Shown here: positions 53,531 through 62,460 of the stretch, piece after piece
How the letters are laid out: each line of letters opens with the position of its first letter
Position numbering within the stretch: the first letter of the stretch is position 1
Source: Denitrificimonas halotolerans
Lineage (GTDB): Bacteria > Pseudomonadota > Gammaproteobacteria > Pseudomonadales > Pseudomonadaceae
DNA length: 64,000 bases
Direction: 5' to 3'
Assembly (NCBI RefSeq): GCF_034259425.1
Contig: NZ_JAXIVU010000003.1
Span: 1-64,000 of the forward strand
Program-made: the position numbers and the translations under genes
The notes under the pieces: generated by a model
What the model saw: only the letters and a program-made list of their open reading frames with translations
Told to the model about the DNA's origin: nothing
Database searches by the model: none

Positions 53531-53760
53531 ATGCCTGTCTCAGACTCAGACTCGGACTTTTAATGTTTTGGCGCGCCTTATCACACTGTATATAATACCA
53601 GCACAACCTATACTGCAAAGACTTTAGCAGCCTGTTAAGGGGTTAAAGGGCTACTTACGCAGCCCTCGCTATCCATCCTCGCACTAAAAGTACGAGGTCT
53701 TACGCGATTTTGATAACGAGTACTCGCCAGATGAGAAAATACGTCTTATAATCCCATGTT

Positions 53761-54243
53761 ATGGCTAAACATAAAAAACAACCGAAAGGCACTATTGCGC
53801 TCAATAAAAAAGCGCTACATGATTATTTTGTCGAACAGCGCATGGAGGCAGGTATTGCCTTGTCCGGCTGGGAGATCAAAAGCTTACGGGCTGGTAAAGC
53901 GCAGCTCGTGGATAGCTACGTCTTATTAAAAGACGGTGAAGCATGGTTAATGGGCTGCCACATCAGCCCCTTAAAAACTGCTAGCACCCATGTCATTGCA
54001 GACCCAACTCGTACTCGCAAACTGCTTTTGCATCGCAGAGAGCTTGATAAGCTCTTTGAAGGTGTCCAACAAAAAGGTTATACCTGCGTTGCTTTGGCTT
54101 TGTACTGGAAAAAACACTTAGTCAAATGTGAAATTGCGCTAGGTAAAGGTAAAAAAGCTTACGATAAACGTCACGTACAAAAAGAGCGTGATTCAAATCG
54201 CGAAATGCAGCGCGCATTACACGACCGTAAAAAAGCACTCTAA
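53761..54243 (+). CDS. smpB: SsrA-binding protein SmpB
   Basis: The 160-residue partner of tmRNA in rescue of stalled ribosomes. The OB-fold core reads ALHDYFVEQRMEAGIALSGWEIKSLR (key: GIALSGWE), DSYVLLKDGEAWLMG and LLLHRRELDKL; the C-terminal basic tail KKAYDKRHVQKERD enters the decoding site. The gene ssrA is not in the window. The nearby TnpB element's left end lies in its promoter region. Confidence 0.97.
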   Translation: MAKHKKQPKGTIALNKKALHDYFVEQRMEAGIALSGWEIKSLRAGKAQLVDSYVLLKDGEAWLMGCHISPLKTASTHVIADPTRTRKLLLHRRELDKLFEGVQQKGYTCVALALYWKKHLVKCEIALGKGKKAYDKRHVQKERDSNREMQRALHDRKKAL

Positions 54244-54251
54244 TACAAACA

Positions 54252-54276
54252 AGGTCAGCACTTTAGGGAGCTGACC
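54252..54276. terminator. Weak hairpin between convergent smpB and tlpA-like genes
   Basis: A seven-bp stem GGTCAGC/GCTGACC with a ten-base loop lies between the two convergent stops, the second of which is in the loop. T runs on both sides are poor, so this is a tentative shared terminator. Confidence 0.4.
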
Positions 54277-54727
54277 ATCCCTCATCACTTAACACCTGCA
54301 AGATACTGTCCAGTGTCTGCTCACCCTCTAACTTACGCACCCAAACACCTTCAGGATTAACAATATAGCTTACGGGCAACCCATGTACAGTTGGCAAAGC
54401 AAAACGCTGCGCGGGGTCCTTAGCTAGCACCGGAAAAGCAATACCTAACCGCTGACTATCGGCCTGCAACGCCTCACCTTGCAACTGATCATAATTCACA
54501 CCAAATACCCGTACACCCTTATCACTTAAGCGGTGATGTAATGCATTAAGCTCGGGTATCTCATTACGGCATGGAGCACACCACACTGCCCAGTAATTAA
54601 TAACCAACCACTGATCCGCTAACAGCGCTTCGGAAACCGGTACACCATGCTGATCGATACCTAATGAGTCACTTTGTCCGCAAGCTGTTAAGATAGTAAG
54701 TACAATTAAAAATAGGTATTTTTTCAA
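54263..54727 (-). CDS. TlpA-family thioredoxin-like lipoprotein
   Basis: A 154-residue periplasmic lipoprotein starting at a TTG at 54727. The lipobox LTAC puts the lipid on C16; the thioredoxin fold follows with active site WCAPC (C50, C53) and the cis-proline region GLPVSYIV. It should reduce or handle disulfides in the periplasm, perhaps for cytochrome c maturation; partner unknown. It is convergent with smpB. Confidence 0.9.
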   Translation of the reverse strand: MKKYLFLIVLTILTACGQSDSLGIDQHGVPVSEALLADQWLVINYWAVWCAPCRNEIPELNALHHRLSDKGVRVFGVNYDQLQGEALQADSQRLGIAFPVLAKDPAQRFALPTVHGLPVSYIVNPEGVWVRKLEGEQTLDSILQVLSDEGWSAP

Positions 54728-54808
54728 GGTATTCTCACTTTAGTACAGATATATCGACCAAGTCGATGAGCCTGTTAGAATGCCTGATGCATCTTTAGAG
54801 GTAAAAAA

Positions 54809-55162
54809 ATGACAGATATCACTTTGTATCACTATTCACGCTGCAGCAAATCCCGAGCAGCCTTAGCACTACTGGAAGAACGTGGTATTAAGGCAACAGT
54901 AGTACACTACTTAGATACACCACTGAACGCCAAGCAAATCAGCCAACTCCTGAGCAAGCTTGGAATCAATGCGCGCGCCCTAATACGTACTGGAGAAACA
55001 GCTTACAGTGAAATGGCATTAGATAATCCTGAGCTCAGTGAGTCTGAATTAATCGACGCTATGGTTAAAGCTCCCATATTAATTCAACGCCCCATTCTTG
55101 AAGTAGGCGAACGTGCAGCCATCGGCCGCCCCATCGACAATATCATTGAGCTTTTAGCATGA
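54809..55162 (+). CDS. ArsC-family reductase-like protein (YfgD type)
   Basis: A 117-residue glutaredoxin-linked ArsC-fold protein. The catalytic cysteine is in YSRCSKSRAALALL, then the conserved ILIQRPILEV. The sequence is closer to the YfgD/ArsC-like group found next to wrbA than to plasmid arsenate reductases, and no ars genes are nearby. It overlaps wrbA by four bases. Confidence 0.88.
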   Translation: MTDITLYHYSRCSKSRAALALLEERGIKATVVHYLDTPLNAKQISQLLSKLGINARALIRTGETAYSEMALDNPELSESELIDAMVKAPILIQRPILEVGERAAIGRPIDNIIELLA

Positions 55163-55764
55163 CTGCACCTTATATTTTAGTACTTTACTACAGTCGCTAT
55201 GGCGCTACAGCAGATATGGCACGCTACATTGCTAGAGGTGTAGAGCAAGGCGGGATGGAAGCCCGCCTTCGCACCGTACCGGCCGTATCAACCGAATGTG
55301 AAGCGATCGCACCACAAATCCCTAGCGAGGGTGCCATCTACGCAACTCTGGATGACTTAAAAAACTGTGCCGGTTTAGCACTCGGCAGCCCTACACGCTT
55401 TGGTAATATGGCAGCACCAATGAAGTACTTCCTTGATGGCAGCAGCAGCCTTTGGCTTACTGGGGAATTAGTTAACAAACCAGCTGGTGTTTTCACTTCC
55501 ACATCTAGCCTACATGGAGGCCAAGAAAGCACTTTGCTTAGCATGATGCTGCCATTACTGCATCACGGCATGTTAATTTGCGGCCTACCTTATAGCGAAT
55601 CTGCTTTACTCAATACTCAAGCAGGCGGTACCCCTTACGGCCCCAGTCATGTTGCTGGCGCTGATAGCAAGCGCTCGCTCGACGAGCATGAAATTAGCCT
55701 CTGCACAGCTCTGGGACTACGCCTAGCGAAATTTGCTCAGCAACTGGAGTCGTCCCATGGCTAA
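55159..55764 (+). CDS. wrbA: NAD(P)H:quinone oxidoreductase, flavodoxin-like
   Basis: A 201-residue WrbA-type enzyme, reducing quinones by two electrons with FMN. FMN loop YYSRYGATADMARY, then GSPTRFGNMAAPMKYFLDG and FTSTSSLHGGQESTLLSMMLPLLHHGM (key: SLHGGQE). It is in an operon with the ArsC-like protein (4-base overlap) and a DUF2069 membrane protein (8-base overlap), the Pseudomonas order. Confidence 0.95.
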   Translation: MTAPYILVLYYSRYGATADMARYIARGVEQGGMEARLRTVPAVSTECEAIAPQIPSEGAIYATLDDLKNCAGLALGSPTRFGNMAAPMKYFLDGSSSLWLTGELVNKPAGVFTSTSSLHGGQESTLLSMMLPLLHHGMLICGLPYSESALLNTQAGGTPYGPSHVAGADSKRSLDEHEISLCTALGLRLAKFAQQLESSHG

Positions 55765-56179
55765 AAAAAATGACAAGCCGCTTCCTGAGCTCAACTGGCT
55801 GAAACCCCGCCTACGCATCAGCCGCCTCATTAGCCTAGTTTCATTGGCCGCACTCGCAGCACTGCTAGTGGTATGGAATTTATTTTTCATTAACCGACCG
55901 GATACCCCAGGCTTAGGCGCTGCAGCAATTATCACCATCGCCTTAACACCACTGATGATTGTGGCCTTAGGTATGCTATTAGGCTCAGAAAAAACTCATA
56001 TTTGGGCCTGTATTTTAATTAATATCTACTTCATACATGGCGTCGTAGCTAGCTTCTCACCAGTGAATGCCTGGTTGGGATATACAGAAACCTTCTTAAG
56101 CGTTCTGTTATTTTGCAGCGCCTTCATGCATACGCTATGGAGTTTTAAATACAAACGCAAATTAGCTGGCGAAGCCTAA
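55757..56179 (+). CDS. DUF2069 membrane protein
   Basis: A 140-residue inner-membrane protein with four helices (about residues 28-45, 52-70, 80-97 and 103-125). I use the ATG at 55757 (MAKKNDKPLPELNWL), which overlaps the wrbA end by eight bases. It belongs to the DUF2069 (COG3308) family found after wrbA in Pseudomonas. Function unknown. A terminator follows. Confidence 0.9.
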   Translation: MAKKNDKPLPELNWLKPRLRISRLISLVSLAALAALLVVWNLFFINRPDTPGLGAAAIITIALTPLMIVALGMLLGSEKTHIWACILINIYFIHGVVASFSPVNAWLGYTETFLSVLLFCSAFMHTLWSFKYKRKLAGEA

Positions 56180-56191
56180 ATAAACCTCAGC

Positions 56192-56232
56192 AAAAAAACG
56201 CCGCTTTGCAAGTTGCAATAGCGGCGTTTTTT
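56192..56232. terminator. Bidirectional terminator between DUF2069 gene and trxB
   Basis: An AACGCCGC/GCGGCGTT stem with an inner TTGCAA pair is flanked by A and T runs. It serves the two convergent genes. Confidence 0.93.
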
Positions 56233-56246
56233 CGCACATTTTAAGC

Positions 56247-57191
56247 TTAATTCTCTAAATATTTTTCAGCATCCAATGCAGCCATGCAGCCTGCGCCAGC
56301 CGAAGTAATGGCCTGTCGATAGATATTATCTGCCACATCTCCTGCAGCAAAAACTCCAGGGATACTGGTTGCGGTCGCATTCCCTTCGCGCCCCCCATTG
56401 ACTACCATATAACCATCTTTAAGTTCTAACTGACCTTCAAAAAGACTTGTGTTAGGTGTATGGCCGATAGCGATAAAGACACCATCCACTGCAAGCTCTG
56501 TGGTGCTGCCATCATTATTTAATAAGCGTACACCAGTAACGCCCATATCATTACCCAAAACCTCATCAACCTGCGCATTCAACACCAGCTCAATTTTCCC
56601 CGCAACAACTTGTGCTTGCAGTTTGTCTTGTAGAATTTTCTCAGCACGGAAGGTGTCTCGACGATGGACCAAAGTGACTTTACTGGCAATATTAGACAGA
56701 TAAAGCGCTTCTTCTACCGCAGTATTGCCTCCACCTACAACAGCGACTTCACGATTACGATAGAAAAAACCATCGCAGGTAGCACAAGCTGAAACCCCTT
56801 TCCCCATAAAGCTTTCTTCTGAAGGCAGACCTAGGTAACGTGCACTCGCCCCAGTAGCAATAATCAACGCATCACAAGTGTAAGTTCCACTATCACCAAT
56901 TAAAGTAAATGGTTTATTTTTCAACTGTGCGGTATGAATATGATCAAAAACAATCTCTGTATCAAAACGCTCAGCATGCTGCTGCATACGTTCCATCAGT
57001 GCAGGCCCAGTTAACCCTTCAGGGTCACCTGGCCAGTTATCTACATCAGTAGTTGTCGTGAGCTGGCCACCTGCTTGCATCCCCGTTATCAATAAAGGAT
57101 TTAAGTTAGCGCGTGCTGCATACACAGCTGCGCTATAACCTGCAGGACCGGAACCTAGAATAATAACTTTTGAATGGCGTACTTCAGACAT
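56247..57191 (-). CDS. trxB: Thioredoxin reductase
   Basis: A 314-residue FAD/NADPH enzyme that keeps thioredoxin reduced. FAD site ILGSGPAGYSAAVYAARA, redox pair CATCDGFFYRN, NADPH site VGGGNTAVEEALYL and the C-terminal GVFAAGDVADNIYRQAITSAGAGCMAALDAE (key: GVFAAGDV). Opposite to cysZ with 186 bases between, as in Pseudomonas. Confidence 0.98.
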   Translation of the reverse strand: MSEVRHSKVIILGSGPAGYSAAVYAARANLNPLLITGMQAGGQLTTTTDVDNWPGDPEGLTGPALMERMQQHAERFDTEIVFDHIHTAQLKNKPFTLIGDSGTYTCDALIIATGASARYLGLPSEESFMGKGVSACATCDGFFYRNREVAVVGGGNTAVEEALYLSNIASKVTLVHRRDTFRAEKILQDKLQAQVVAGKIELVLNAQVDEVLGNDMGVTGVRLLNNDGSTTELAVDGVFIAIGHTPNTSLFEGQLELKDGYMVVNGGREGNATATSIPGVFAAGDVADNIYRQAITSAGAGCMAALDAEKYLEN

Positions 57192-57377
57192 ACATAACTC
57201 CTAAAAGGGACCTAAGGCCAAAAACGTGTCATAGATTACAGCTTTCAGGTTCGCTAACCTAACTCTAACCTTTTAAAATATTGAACGAATGTAGATTACA
57301 ATACTTTATAACAGCACCAAGCTGCTTATATAGTCTACCAACGTCACTTACCACGCCACTCGCAAAGGATACACTTT

Positions 57378-58124
57378 ATGTCAGCCCAACCTCTTGGCGG
57401 CCCTTATTACTTAACTGCTGGCTTTAAAATGATCACACGGCCCGGACTGCGTATGTATGTATTACTACCGCTGTCGATTAATATTGCTGTATTTTTCGGA
57501 CTCATTTATTTTGCTGTACAAGGCTTCCGTGGGTGGGTCGAACAATTGATGCCGAACTTACCTAGTTGGTTATCTTTTTTAGATTACTTGCTCTGGCCTT
57601 TATTTGTTGTATTAGTACTGCTGATCATTTTCTTCACATTCACTACCATCGCCAACTTAATTGCTTCGCCTTTTAACAGCTTCCTCGCTGAAAAGGTTGA
57701 GGTGATTGCACGCGGCAACGATCACTTCCCACCCTTTAGTTGGAAAGCATTGCTCGCCATGGTTCCCCGCACCTTGGCACGGGAAATGCGTAAACTGGGT
57801 TACTTTTTACCACGCGCCTTAGGCTTACTCATCCTATCCTTAATTCCTGGGATCAACATTATTGCCGCGCCACTGTGGGTAGTTTTTAATATTTGGATGA
57901 TGGCTGTACAATATATTGACTACCCTGCCGACAATAACAACATCAGCTGGCCTTCAATGATAGAGTGGATTCGCAGCCGACGCATCTTAAGCTTAGGTTT
58001 TGGTGGTATCACTTACCTAGCATTGATGGTGCCTGTATTCAACTTAATTGCTATGCCCGCAGCAATTGCTGGTGCCACACTGCTTTGGGTTGATCATCAC
58101 AAGCCACCTGCTTCTACTTATTGA
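57378..58124 (+). CDS. cysZ: Sulfate transporter CysZ
   Basis: The 248-residue inner-membrane protein supplies sulfate for cysteine synthesis. The start GGPYYLTAGFKMITRPGLRMYVLLPL and NLIASPFNSFLAEKVE are family blocks; four or more hydrophobic helices. Its last codon TAT and stop TGA belong to an inserted TnpB element: removing 58121-58433 restores ACT TAA, so the native protein would be one residue shorter. Confidence 0.95.
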   Translation: MSAQPLGGPYYLTAGFKMITRPGLRMYVLLPLSINIAVFFGLIYFAVQGFRGWVEQLMPNLPSWLSFLDYLLWPLFVVLVLLIIFFTFTTIANLIASPFNSFLAEKVEVIARGNDHFPPFSWKALLAMVPRTLAREMRKLGYFLPRALGLLILSLIPGINIIAAPLWVVFNIWMMAVQYIDYPADNNNISWPSMIEWIRSRRILSLGFGGITYLALMVPVFNLIAMPAAIAGATLLWVDHHKPPASTY

Positions 58125-58433
58125 TATCCTCCCCGATCTAAAGAACGGGGACTCCTGCTGCTAGACAACAATGCCCGACCGCGAGAATGTTTTGCACCAC
58201 GCTTATATCGCGGTCATGGGGGACACCGCACCCGCTGCACGTCCATTCTCTTATTCCAAACCCTGCAATATCTTTCGACCCCTGACTCAGGCGGGCTCGC
58301 AGGGAGTGTTAGAGGCGCACCTAGCACAGTGAACCGATAATATAGTGAGCAGCAAACAAGACTCCAATAGGCTGTTTACGCACTTATCGCTTCCCATCTT
58401 CGCACTCAAAGTACGAGCTCTTGTGCAACTCCG
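58121..58433 (-). mobile_element. Short fossil TnpB element inserted in the cysZ stop codon
   Basis: Both ends are recognisable: right end TTGATATCCTCCCC at 58121 and left end CGGAGTTGCACAAG beginning after TTGT on the minus strand (58434-58437). Inside are traces of the tnpB C-terminus (to about 58290) and the tnpA C-terminus (about 58325-58370, matching AVIRQYIEQ). The centre is deleted. Confidence 0.82.
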
Positions 58434-58512
58434 ACAAAACCCACTCATTTTGTACCTCATCACTCACCATGAAATACATTCAAAATATAATGAACGGGTT
58501 TACTTGATGTAC

Positions 58513-59382
58513 TTAAAGTACAGCACTTAAATCAAGCTGCCCATCGACCATTGGCGGACACCAGTAATAACCTCCAGTCACTGGACGACTAAAACGGAAC
58601 AAAGCATCTGTAATACCATCATCCAAACCAATCATACGACGCAACTGTTTCTCATAAGAATCCAACGTATCGCCAAAAGACAAAAAGACCAAGCCCGCAT
58701 CATCGCCATCGATATAAGGCATAGAGCGGCGTACTACAAACGCTTCAGGCTCAAAATCCTCCATCGCAGTACGCTTTACATGAGCTGATTCTGGCGCATC
58801 ATCAATCTCTTCATTATCACTTAAGCGACGACCAAAAATATGATCTTGCTCCTGCTGTGGTAAATGTTTAAAGCTCACCAAATCATGCACCCAATGCTGC
58901 ACAGCAGCGTAGCTTCCACCTGGGGCTTGTGTATCAAACGCCGCATCAATCGCCGCCTGCCCCACTGGGTTTTCGGTGCCATCTTCATAGCCGGTTAGAT
59001 CATGACCATCTAAATAACGGAAAGACTCGGTGACTTGAACTACAGACAACGCAGGAGCAAGTGCATTAATTAAAGTATTAGTACGATGCAATAATTCACC
59101 ACGATCATCGCCTAGCAACCAACACCACATCGCATACTGAGTCGAAGGAATATCAATACCGTGCGCACTTAATGCTGGGAAAATACGTAATTTATCCAGC
59201 CTCATACCTACAGCTTGCAAAAGTGATGAACCCAAACCAACAACAATATTTTTACCATCTGCTAACTCAGACAAACGACGCAATGCCGCCGCAAGTTGCT
59301 CATTTGACTCTAAGGTAAAAAACACATGTCGTGCTAACGGGGGGACCGGCTCAGCCAGAATTGCAGTTTGGTATTTATTCAT
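58513..59382 (-). CDS. Dyp-type peroxidase (YfeX-like)
   Basis: A 289-residue haem peroxidase. The distal GxxDG motif is GYEDGTENP, the proximal haem histidine is in SAHVKRTAMEDF and the C-terminal part has GDDAGLVFLSFGDTLDSYEKQL. No Tat or Sec signal is present, so it is cytoplasmic. It is not next to an encapsulin gene. Divergent from an MBL-fold hydrolase. Confidence 0.94.
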   Translation of the reverse strand: MNKYQTAILAEPVPPLARHVFFTLESNEQLAAALRRLSELADGKNIVVGLGSSLLQAVGMRLDKLRIFPALSAHGIDIPSTQYAMWCWLLGDDRGELLHRTNTLINALAPALSVVQVTESFRYLDGHDLTGYEDGTENPVGQAAIDAAFDTQAPGGSYAAVQHWVHDLVSFKHLPQQEQDHIFGRRLSDNEEIDDAPESAHVKRTAMEDFEPEAFVVRRSMPYIDGDDAGLVFLSFGDTLDSYEKQLRRMIGLDDGITDALFRFSRPVTGGYYWCPPMVDGQLDLSAVL

Positions 59383-59469
59383 ATCATCTCCTCAGACCAC
59401 CGACAATAAATGGTGAATACGTTAGGCTATGCTTACAAAGATAAATCTTTTCACTCGGAGTTTAAACCA

Positions 59470-60111
59470 TTGACGAAGCACCTCCCATTGATTCGAGAAA
59501 CGTTTCCCGTCGGCCCATTACAGTGCAATTGCACCATCATTGGTGATCCCATTACAAAAAAGGCACTGGTCATTGACCCCGGCGGTAATCATGAATTGAT
59601 TTTACAACGCCTTGATGAATTGGGCCTACGCGTTGTAAGCATTATCCATACCCATGCCCATCTAGACCATTTTTTAGCCTCAGGCCTGATGAAAGAAAAA
59701 ACAGGGGCTACTTTACACCTGCACAAAGAAGATCAATTTCTCTGGGATAATTTAGAAATGCAATGCTCAATGTTTGGCGTTCCTTATACCCCAGTACCCG
59801 CTCCAGATTATTGGCTCAACGATGATGAAGAGCTAGCCTGTGGTTGCGGTGTAGCACTCCACACTCCCGGTCATACCCCAGGCTCTATGAGCTTCTGGTT
59901 CCCCAATGACAAACTACTGATTGCCGGTGATACTTTATTTAAACAAGGCATTGGCCGCACTGACTTATGGGGAGGCGATTACAGCACCATTGAACGCTCC
60001 ATTCGCCAACGTTTATACACCTTGGATGAAGAAGCAACAGTCGTCACTGGACATGGAGCCGACACCATACTCGGAGATGAAATGCGTAATAATCCTTTTG
60101 TACGTGCCTAA
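59470..60111 (+). CDS. MBL-fold hydrolase, GloC-like
   Basis: A 213-residue metallo-beta-lactamase-fold protein, close to YcbL/GloC, a type II glyoxalase that hydrolyses S-lactoylglutathione. Zinc ligands are in HTHAHLDH, HTPGHTPGSM and GHGADT, with the aspartate in AGDTLF. I start it at the TTG at 59470, which has CGGAG nine bases upstream; the ATG at 59410 in the same frame lacks a ribosome site. gloA at the window start acts one step earlier in the same route. Confidence 0.88.
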   Translation: MTKHLPLIRETFPVGPLQCNCTIIGDPITKKALVIDPGGNHELILQRLDELGLRVVSIIHTHAHLDHFLASGLMKEKTGATLHLHKEDQFLWDNLEMQCSMFGVPYTPVPAPDYWLNDDEELACGCGVALHTPGHTPGSMSFWFPNDKLLIAGDTLFKQGIGRTDLWGGDYSTIERSIRQRLYTLDEEATVVTGHGADTILGDEMRNNPFVRA

Positions 60112-60198
60112 TGAACTAACTATATTAATTCGGTTCTGATTCACATAGAGTAAACAAGCAACACACAACAAAAGCTTATAGCTTATAAGGAATTGACC

Positions 60199-60879
60199 AT
60201 GCGAAAACTCTCCAAATCACGCACCTTGATTGCCACAGGTATTGTTGCGCTACTAGCTGGTTGTGCCAACAACCCTTACGATGGCCAGCAAGGTGGATCA
60301 AATAAAACAGCAATCTACGGAGGCTTAGGCGCGCTTGGCGGTGCAGCAATTGGTGCAGCAACCTCTAGCAAAAAAGACCGCGGTAAAGGCGCATTAATTG
60401 GTGCTGCGGTGGCAGGTGCAGCAGGTGCTGGCTATGGCTACTATGTTGATAAACAAGAAGCCGAATTGCGTCGCAGCATGCAAGGCACAGGAATTGATAT
60501 CCAACGCTCTGGTGACAACCTCACTTTAATTATGCCGGGCAACGTGACCTTTGCAACTGACTCAGCAACAATTTCTAGTAACTTCTACGGCACCCTAAAT
60601 AACTTAGTACAGTCGTTTAACCAGTATGATCAAAATACCATTGAAATTGTTGGTCATACTGATAGCACAGGTCCATATCAGCACAACATGAACCTCTCCC
60701 AGCGCCGCGCACAAAGCGTTGCTAACTATTTAAGTAACCAAGGTGTAAGTAGAGCACGCATGAGCGTTCACGGCGTAGGCCCTGATCAACCCATCGCAGA
60801 TAACAACACTGCACAAGGCCGTCAGCAAAACCGCCGCGTAGAGATTAACTTGCGCCCAATCCCAGGCGCTTACCAGTAA
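60199..60879 (+). CDS. OmpA-family lipoprotein (YiaD-like)
   Basis: A 226-residue outer-membrane lipoprotein. Lipobox ALLAGC, then a glycine-zipper stretch (GGLGALGGAAIGAA, GALIGAAVAGAAGAGYGY) and a C-terminal OmpA domain that binds peptidoglycan (VTFATDSATIS, IEIVGHTDSTG, NLSQRRAQSVANYL, GQQNRRVEI-type end). The ATG at 60199 has AAGG eight bases upstream. A strong terminator follows. Confidence 0.93.
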   Translation: MRKLSKSRTLIATGIVALLAGCANNPYDGQQGGSNKTAIYGGLGALGGAAIGAATSSKKDRGKGALIGAAVAGAAGAGYGYYVDKQEAELRRSMQGTGIDIQRSGDNLTLIMPGNVTFATDSATISSNFYGTLNNLVQSFNQYDQNTIEIVGHTDSTGPYQHNMNLSQRRAQSVANYLSNQGVSRARMSVHGVGPDQPIADNNTAQGRQQNRRVEINLRPIPGAYQ

Positions 60880-60883
60880 TGTT

Positions 60884-60920
60884 AAAAGCCCTGCTAGCCT
60901 AACGCTAGCGGGGCTTTTTT
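60884..60920 (+). terminator. Terminator shared by OmpA-like and GIY-YIG genes
   Basis: AAAGCCC-GCTAGC / GCTAGCGGGGCTTT stem with a TAAC-type loop and a six-base T run. The convergent GIY-YIG gene ends inside it at 60905. Confidence 0.9.
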
Positions 60921-61204
60921 AGCTCTACTAACAGCTCATTACTAGGAGCGTAGAGTAATTGTTCTTTAAGCGCTTTTGGTAAACGTTTAATAGCTATTTC
61001 ACGACGCAATGCACTGGATTTATCTGCACACTCTTCCACATAAACTAGCGCTTTGGCCGGACTAGTCGAAAAAAAACGCGCCCCCTTACCTGAACAATGC
61101 TGAGCAAAACGCTTATCTACATCCAAGCTGACCCCGCAATATAAAGCTTGATTTTCTGCACGCACTAAGTACACATACCACATCTGTTCTGCTGCTGTTG
61201 TCAT
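60905..61204 (-). CDS. GIY-YIG nuclease-domain protein (YhbQ-like)
   Basis: A 99-residue single-domain protein from the ATG at 61204, with GGAAG upstream; the longer frame to 61258 is unlikely. The GIY-YIG motif reads WYVYLVRAENQALYCGVS, followed by DVDKRFAQHCSGKGARF and SSALRREIAIKRLPKALK. YhbQ-type proteins are standalone nucleases of uncertain role. Confidence 0.92.
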   Translation of the reverse strand: MTTAAEQMWYVYLVRAENQALYCGVSLDVDKRFAQHCSGKGARFFSTSPAKALVYVEECADKSSALRREIAIKRLPKALKEQLLYAPSNELLVELKKPR

Positions 61205-61296
61205 AACACTTCCGAATCTATGCATAGCTTTCATCATGCCTTCTAAGCAATAATCCATAGTAAACCCACCCTTAGCAGATAGGATTACGCAATCTA

Positions 61297-61779
61297 ATGC
61301 ATATTCATATTCTAACCACGGGGGGTACTTTTGATAAAATTTATCATGATGCCCTTTCGGAATTTACCATTGGTGAACCTATGGCTCCCGAGCTGCTTGA
61401 TGAAGCCGGCGTTAATTTAACCTATACGGTAGAGAGCTTATTAAAAAAAGATAGCCTAGAGTTTACTGAAAGTGACCGTGAGCTCTTACGCCAACGAGTG
61501 CTCAGTAGCCCTCACACACATATTTTAATTATTCATGGTACAGATACGATGACCTTAAGCGCACAGTTTTTAGGACAAGTGAATCGTAAAACTGTTGTCT
61601 TCACCGGTGCCATGCAACCAGCTCGTATGCGAAAAAGCGATGCCCCTTTTAATTTAGGTTTTGCGATCGGTATCTTGCAATGTTTAGACTCCGGTATTTA
61701 CATTGCCATGAATGGTCAAGTTTTCAATACTGATAATGTTCAAAAAAACCGCCAAATGGGGCGTTTTGAAACCCTTTAA
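61297..61779 (+). CDS. Short asparaginase-domain protein
   Basis: A 160-residue protein with only the N-terminal domain of L-asparaginase. The first catalytic Thr is in TTGGTFDK and the second block is IIHGTDTM, then VVFTGAMQPARM. The C-terminal domain of full asparaginases (about 330 residues) is absent; short family members of this size are known, so it need not be truncated. Activity uncertain. It is 12 bases upstream of the carboxylesterase. Confidence 0.88.
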   Translation: MHIHILTTGGTFDKIYHDALSEFTIGEPMAPELLDEAGVNLTYTVESLLKKDSLEFTESDRELLRQRVLSSPHTHILIIHGTDTMTLSAQFLGQVNRKTVVFTGAMQPARMRKSDAPFNLGFAIGILQCLDSGIYIAMNGQVFNTDNVQKNRQMGRFETL

Positions 61780-61791
61780 GATGAGTTATTC

Positions 61792-62460
61792 ATGATCAAA
61801 AATGCATTAATTGTTGAGGCCCTACAACCGGCCAATGCGTGTGTCATTTGGCTGCATGGACTAGGCGCAGACCGCACTGATTTTGAGCCTGTCGCACGCA
61901 TGTTACAGCCACAACTGCCAAGCACACGCTTTATCTTACCGCAAGCTCCAAACCAAGCCGTCACCATCAACGGTGGTTACCAAATGCCCAGTTGGTACGA
62001 TATTTTATCAATCAGCCCTGGTAAACGCGCAATTAATAGCGAGCAATTGGAAACCACAACCCAGCAATTGATCACTCTCATGGAGCAACAACGTGACAGT
62101 GGTATTAACCCTGCTCGCATCATTCTCGCAGGTTTCTCGCAAGGTGGCGCTGTTGTGTTACATACTGCATTTTTACGTTGGAACGAACCCTTAGGTGGTG
62201 TCATGGCATTATCAACCTATGCACCAACCTTTGAGCAAGTCACACAACTGAATCCAGTGCAAACCAAGATACCTACACTGTGCATGCACGGTGTGCAGGA
62301 TCCAGTGGTTCCCTTATTTATGGGACAAGCCGTAAAAAAACAACTTCAAGAATGGGGCGTTACAGTAACATGGCACGATTATCCCATGGAGCATGCTGTG
62401 TGCCACGAGCAAATTGCAGATATTGGCCGCTGGCTCAGTACGCAACTTAAATCAGCTTGA
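61792..62460 (+). CDS. Carboxylesterase/phospholipase family alpha/beta hydrolase
   Basis: A 222-residue EstB-type esterase. Oxyanion region IWLHGLGADRTDF, nucleophile serine in AGFSQGGAV, Asp in GVQDPVVPL and His in MEHAVCHEQ. It resembles the small carboxylesterase of Pseudomonas (PA3859-like). Its stop TGA belongs to an inserted TnpB element; without 62457-63833 the end would read GCA TAA, leaving the protein unchanged. Confidence 0.93.
   Translation: MIKNALIVEALQPANACVIWLHGLGADRTDFEPVARMLQPQLPSTRFILPQAPNQAVTINGGYQMPSWYDILSISPGKRAINSEQLETTTQQLITLMEQQRDSGINPARIILAGFSQGGAVVLHTAFLRWNEPLGGVMALSTYAPTFEQVTQLNPVQTKIPTLCMHGVQDPVVPLFMGQAVKKQLQEWGVTVTWHDYPMEHAVCHEQIADIGRWLSTQLKSA

Larger units (their letters stand above)
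52497..53712 (-). mobile_element. TnpB-only IS200/IS605-family element (1216 bp)
   Basis: The most complete copy of the TTAT-type family in the window. Left end begins CAAAATCGCG directly after TTAT on the minus strand (53713-53716); right end closes in GGATGTCAA at 52497. It has a left-end hairpin near 53640-53660, a near full tnpB and a right-end hairpin near 52508-52525. No tnpA is inside, so movement would need a transposase in trans. It sits between ratA and smpB, 48 bases upstream of the smpB start. Confidence 0.88.

Noticed and set aside
61297..61779. Truncated asparaginase as pseudogene
   Set aside because: Family members of about 160 residues are known and the catalytic Thr blocks are intact, so I keep it as a gene.
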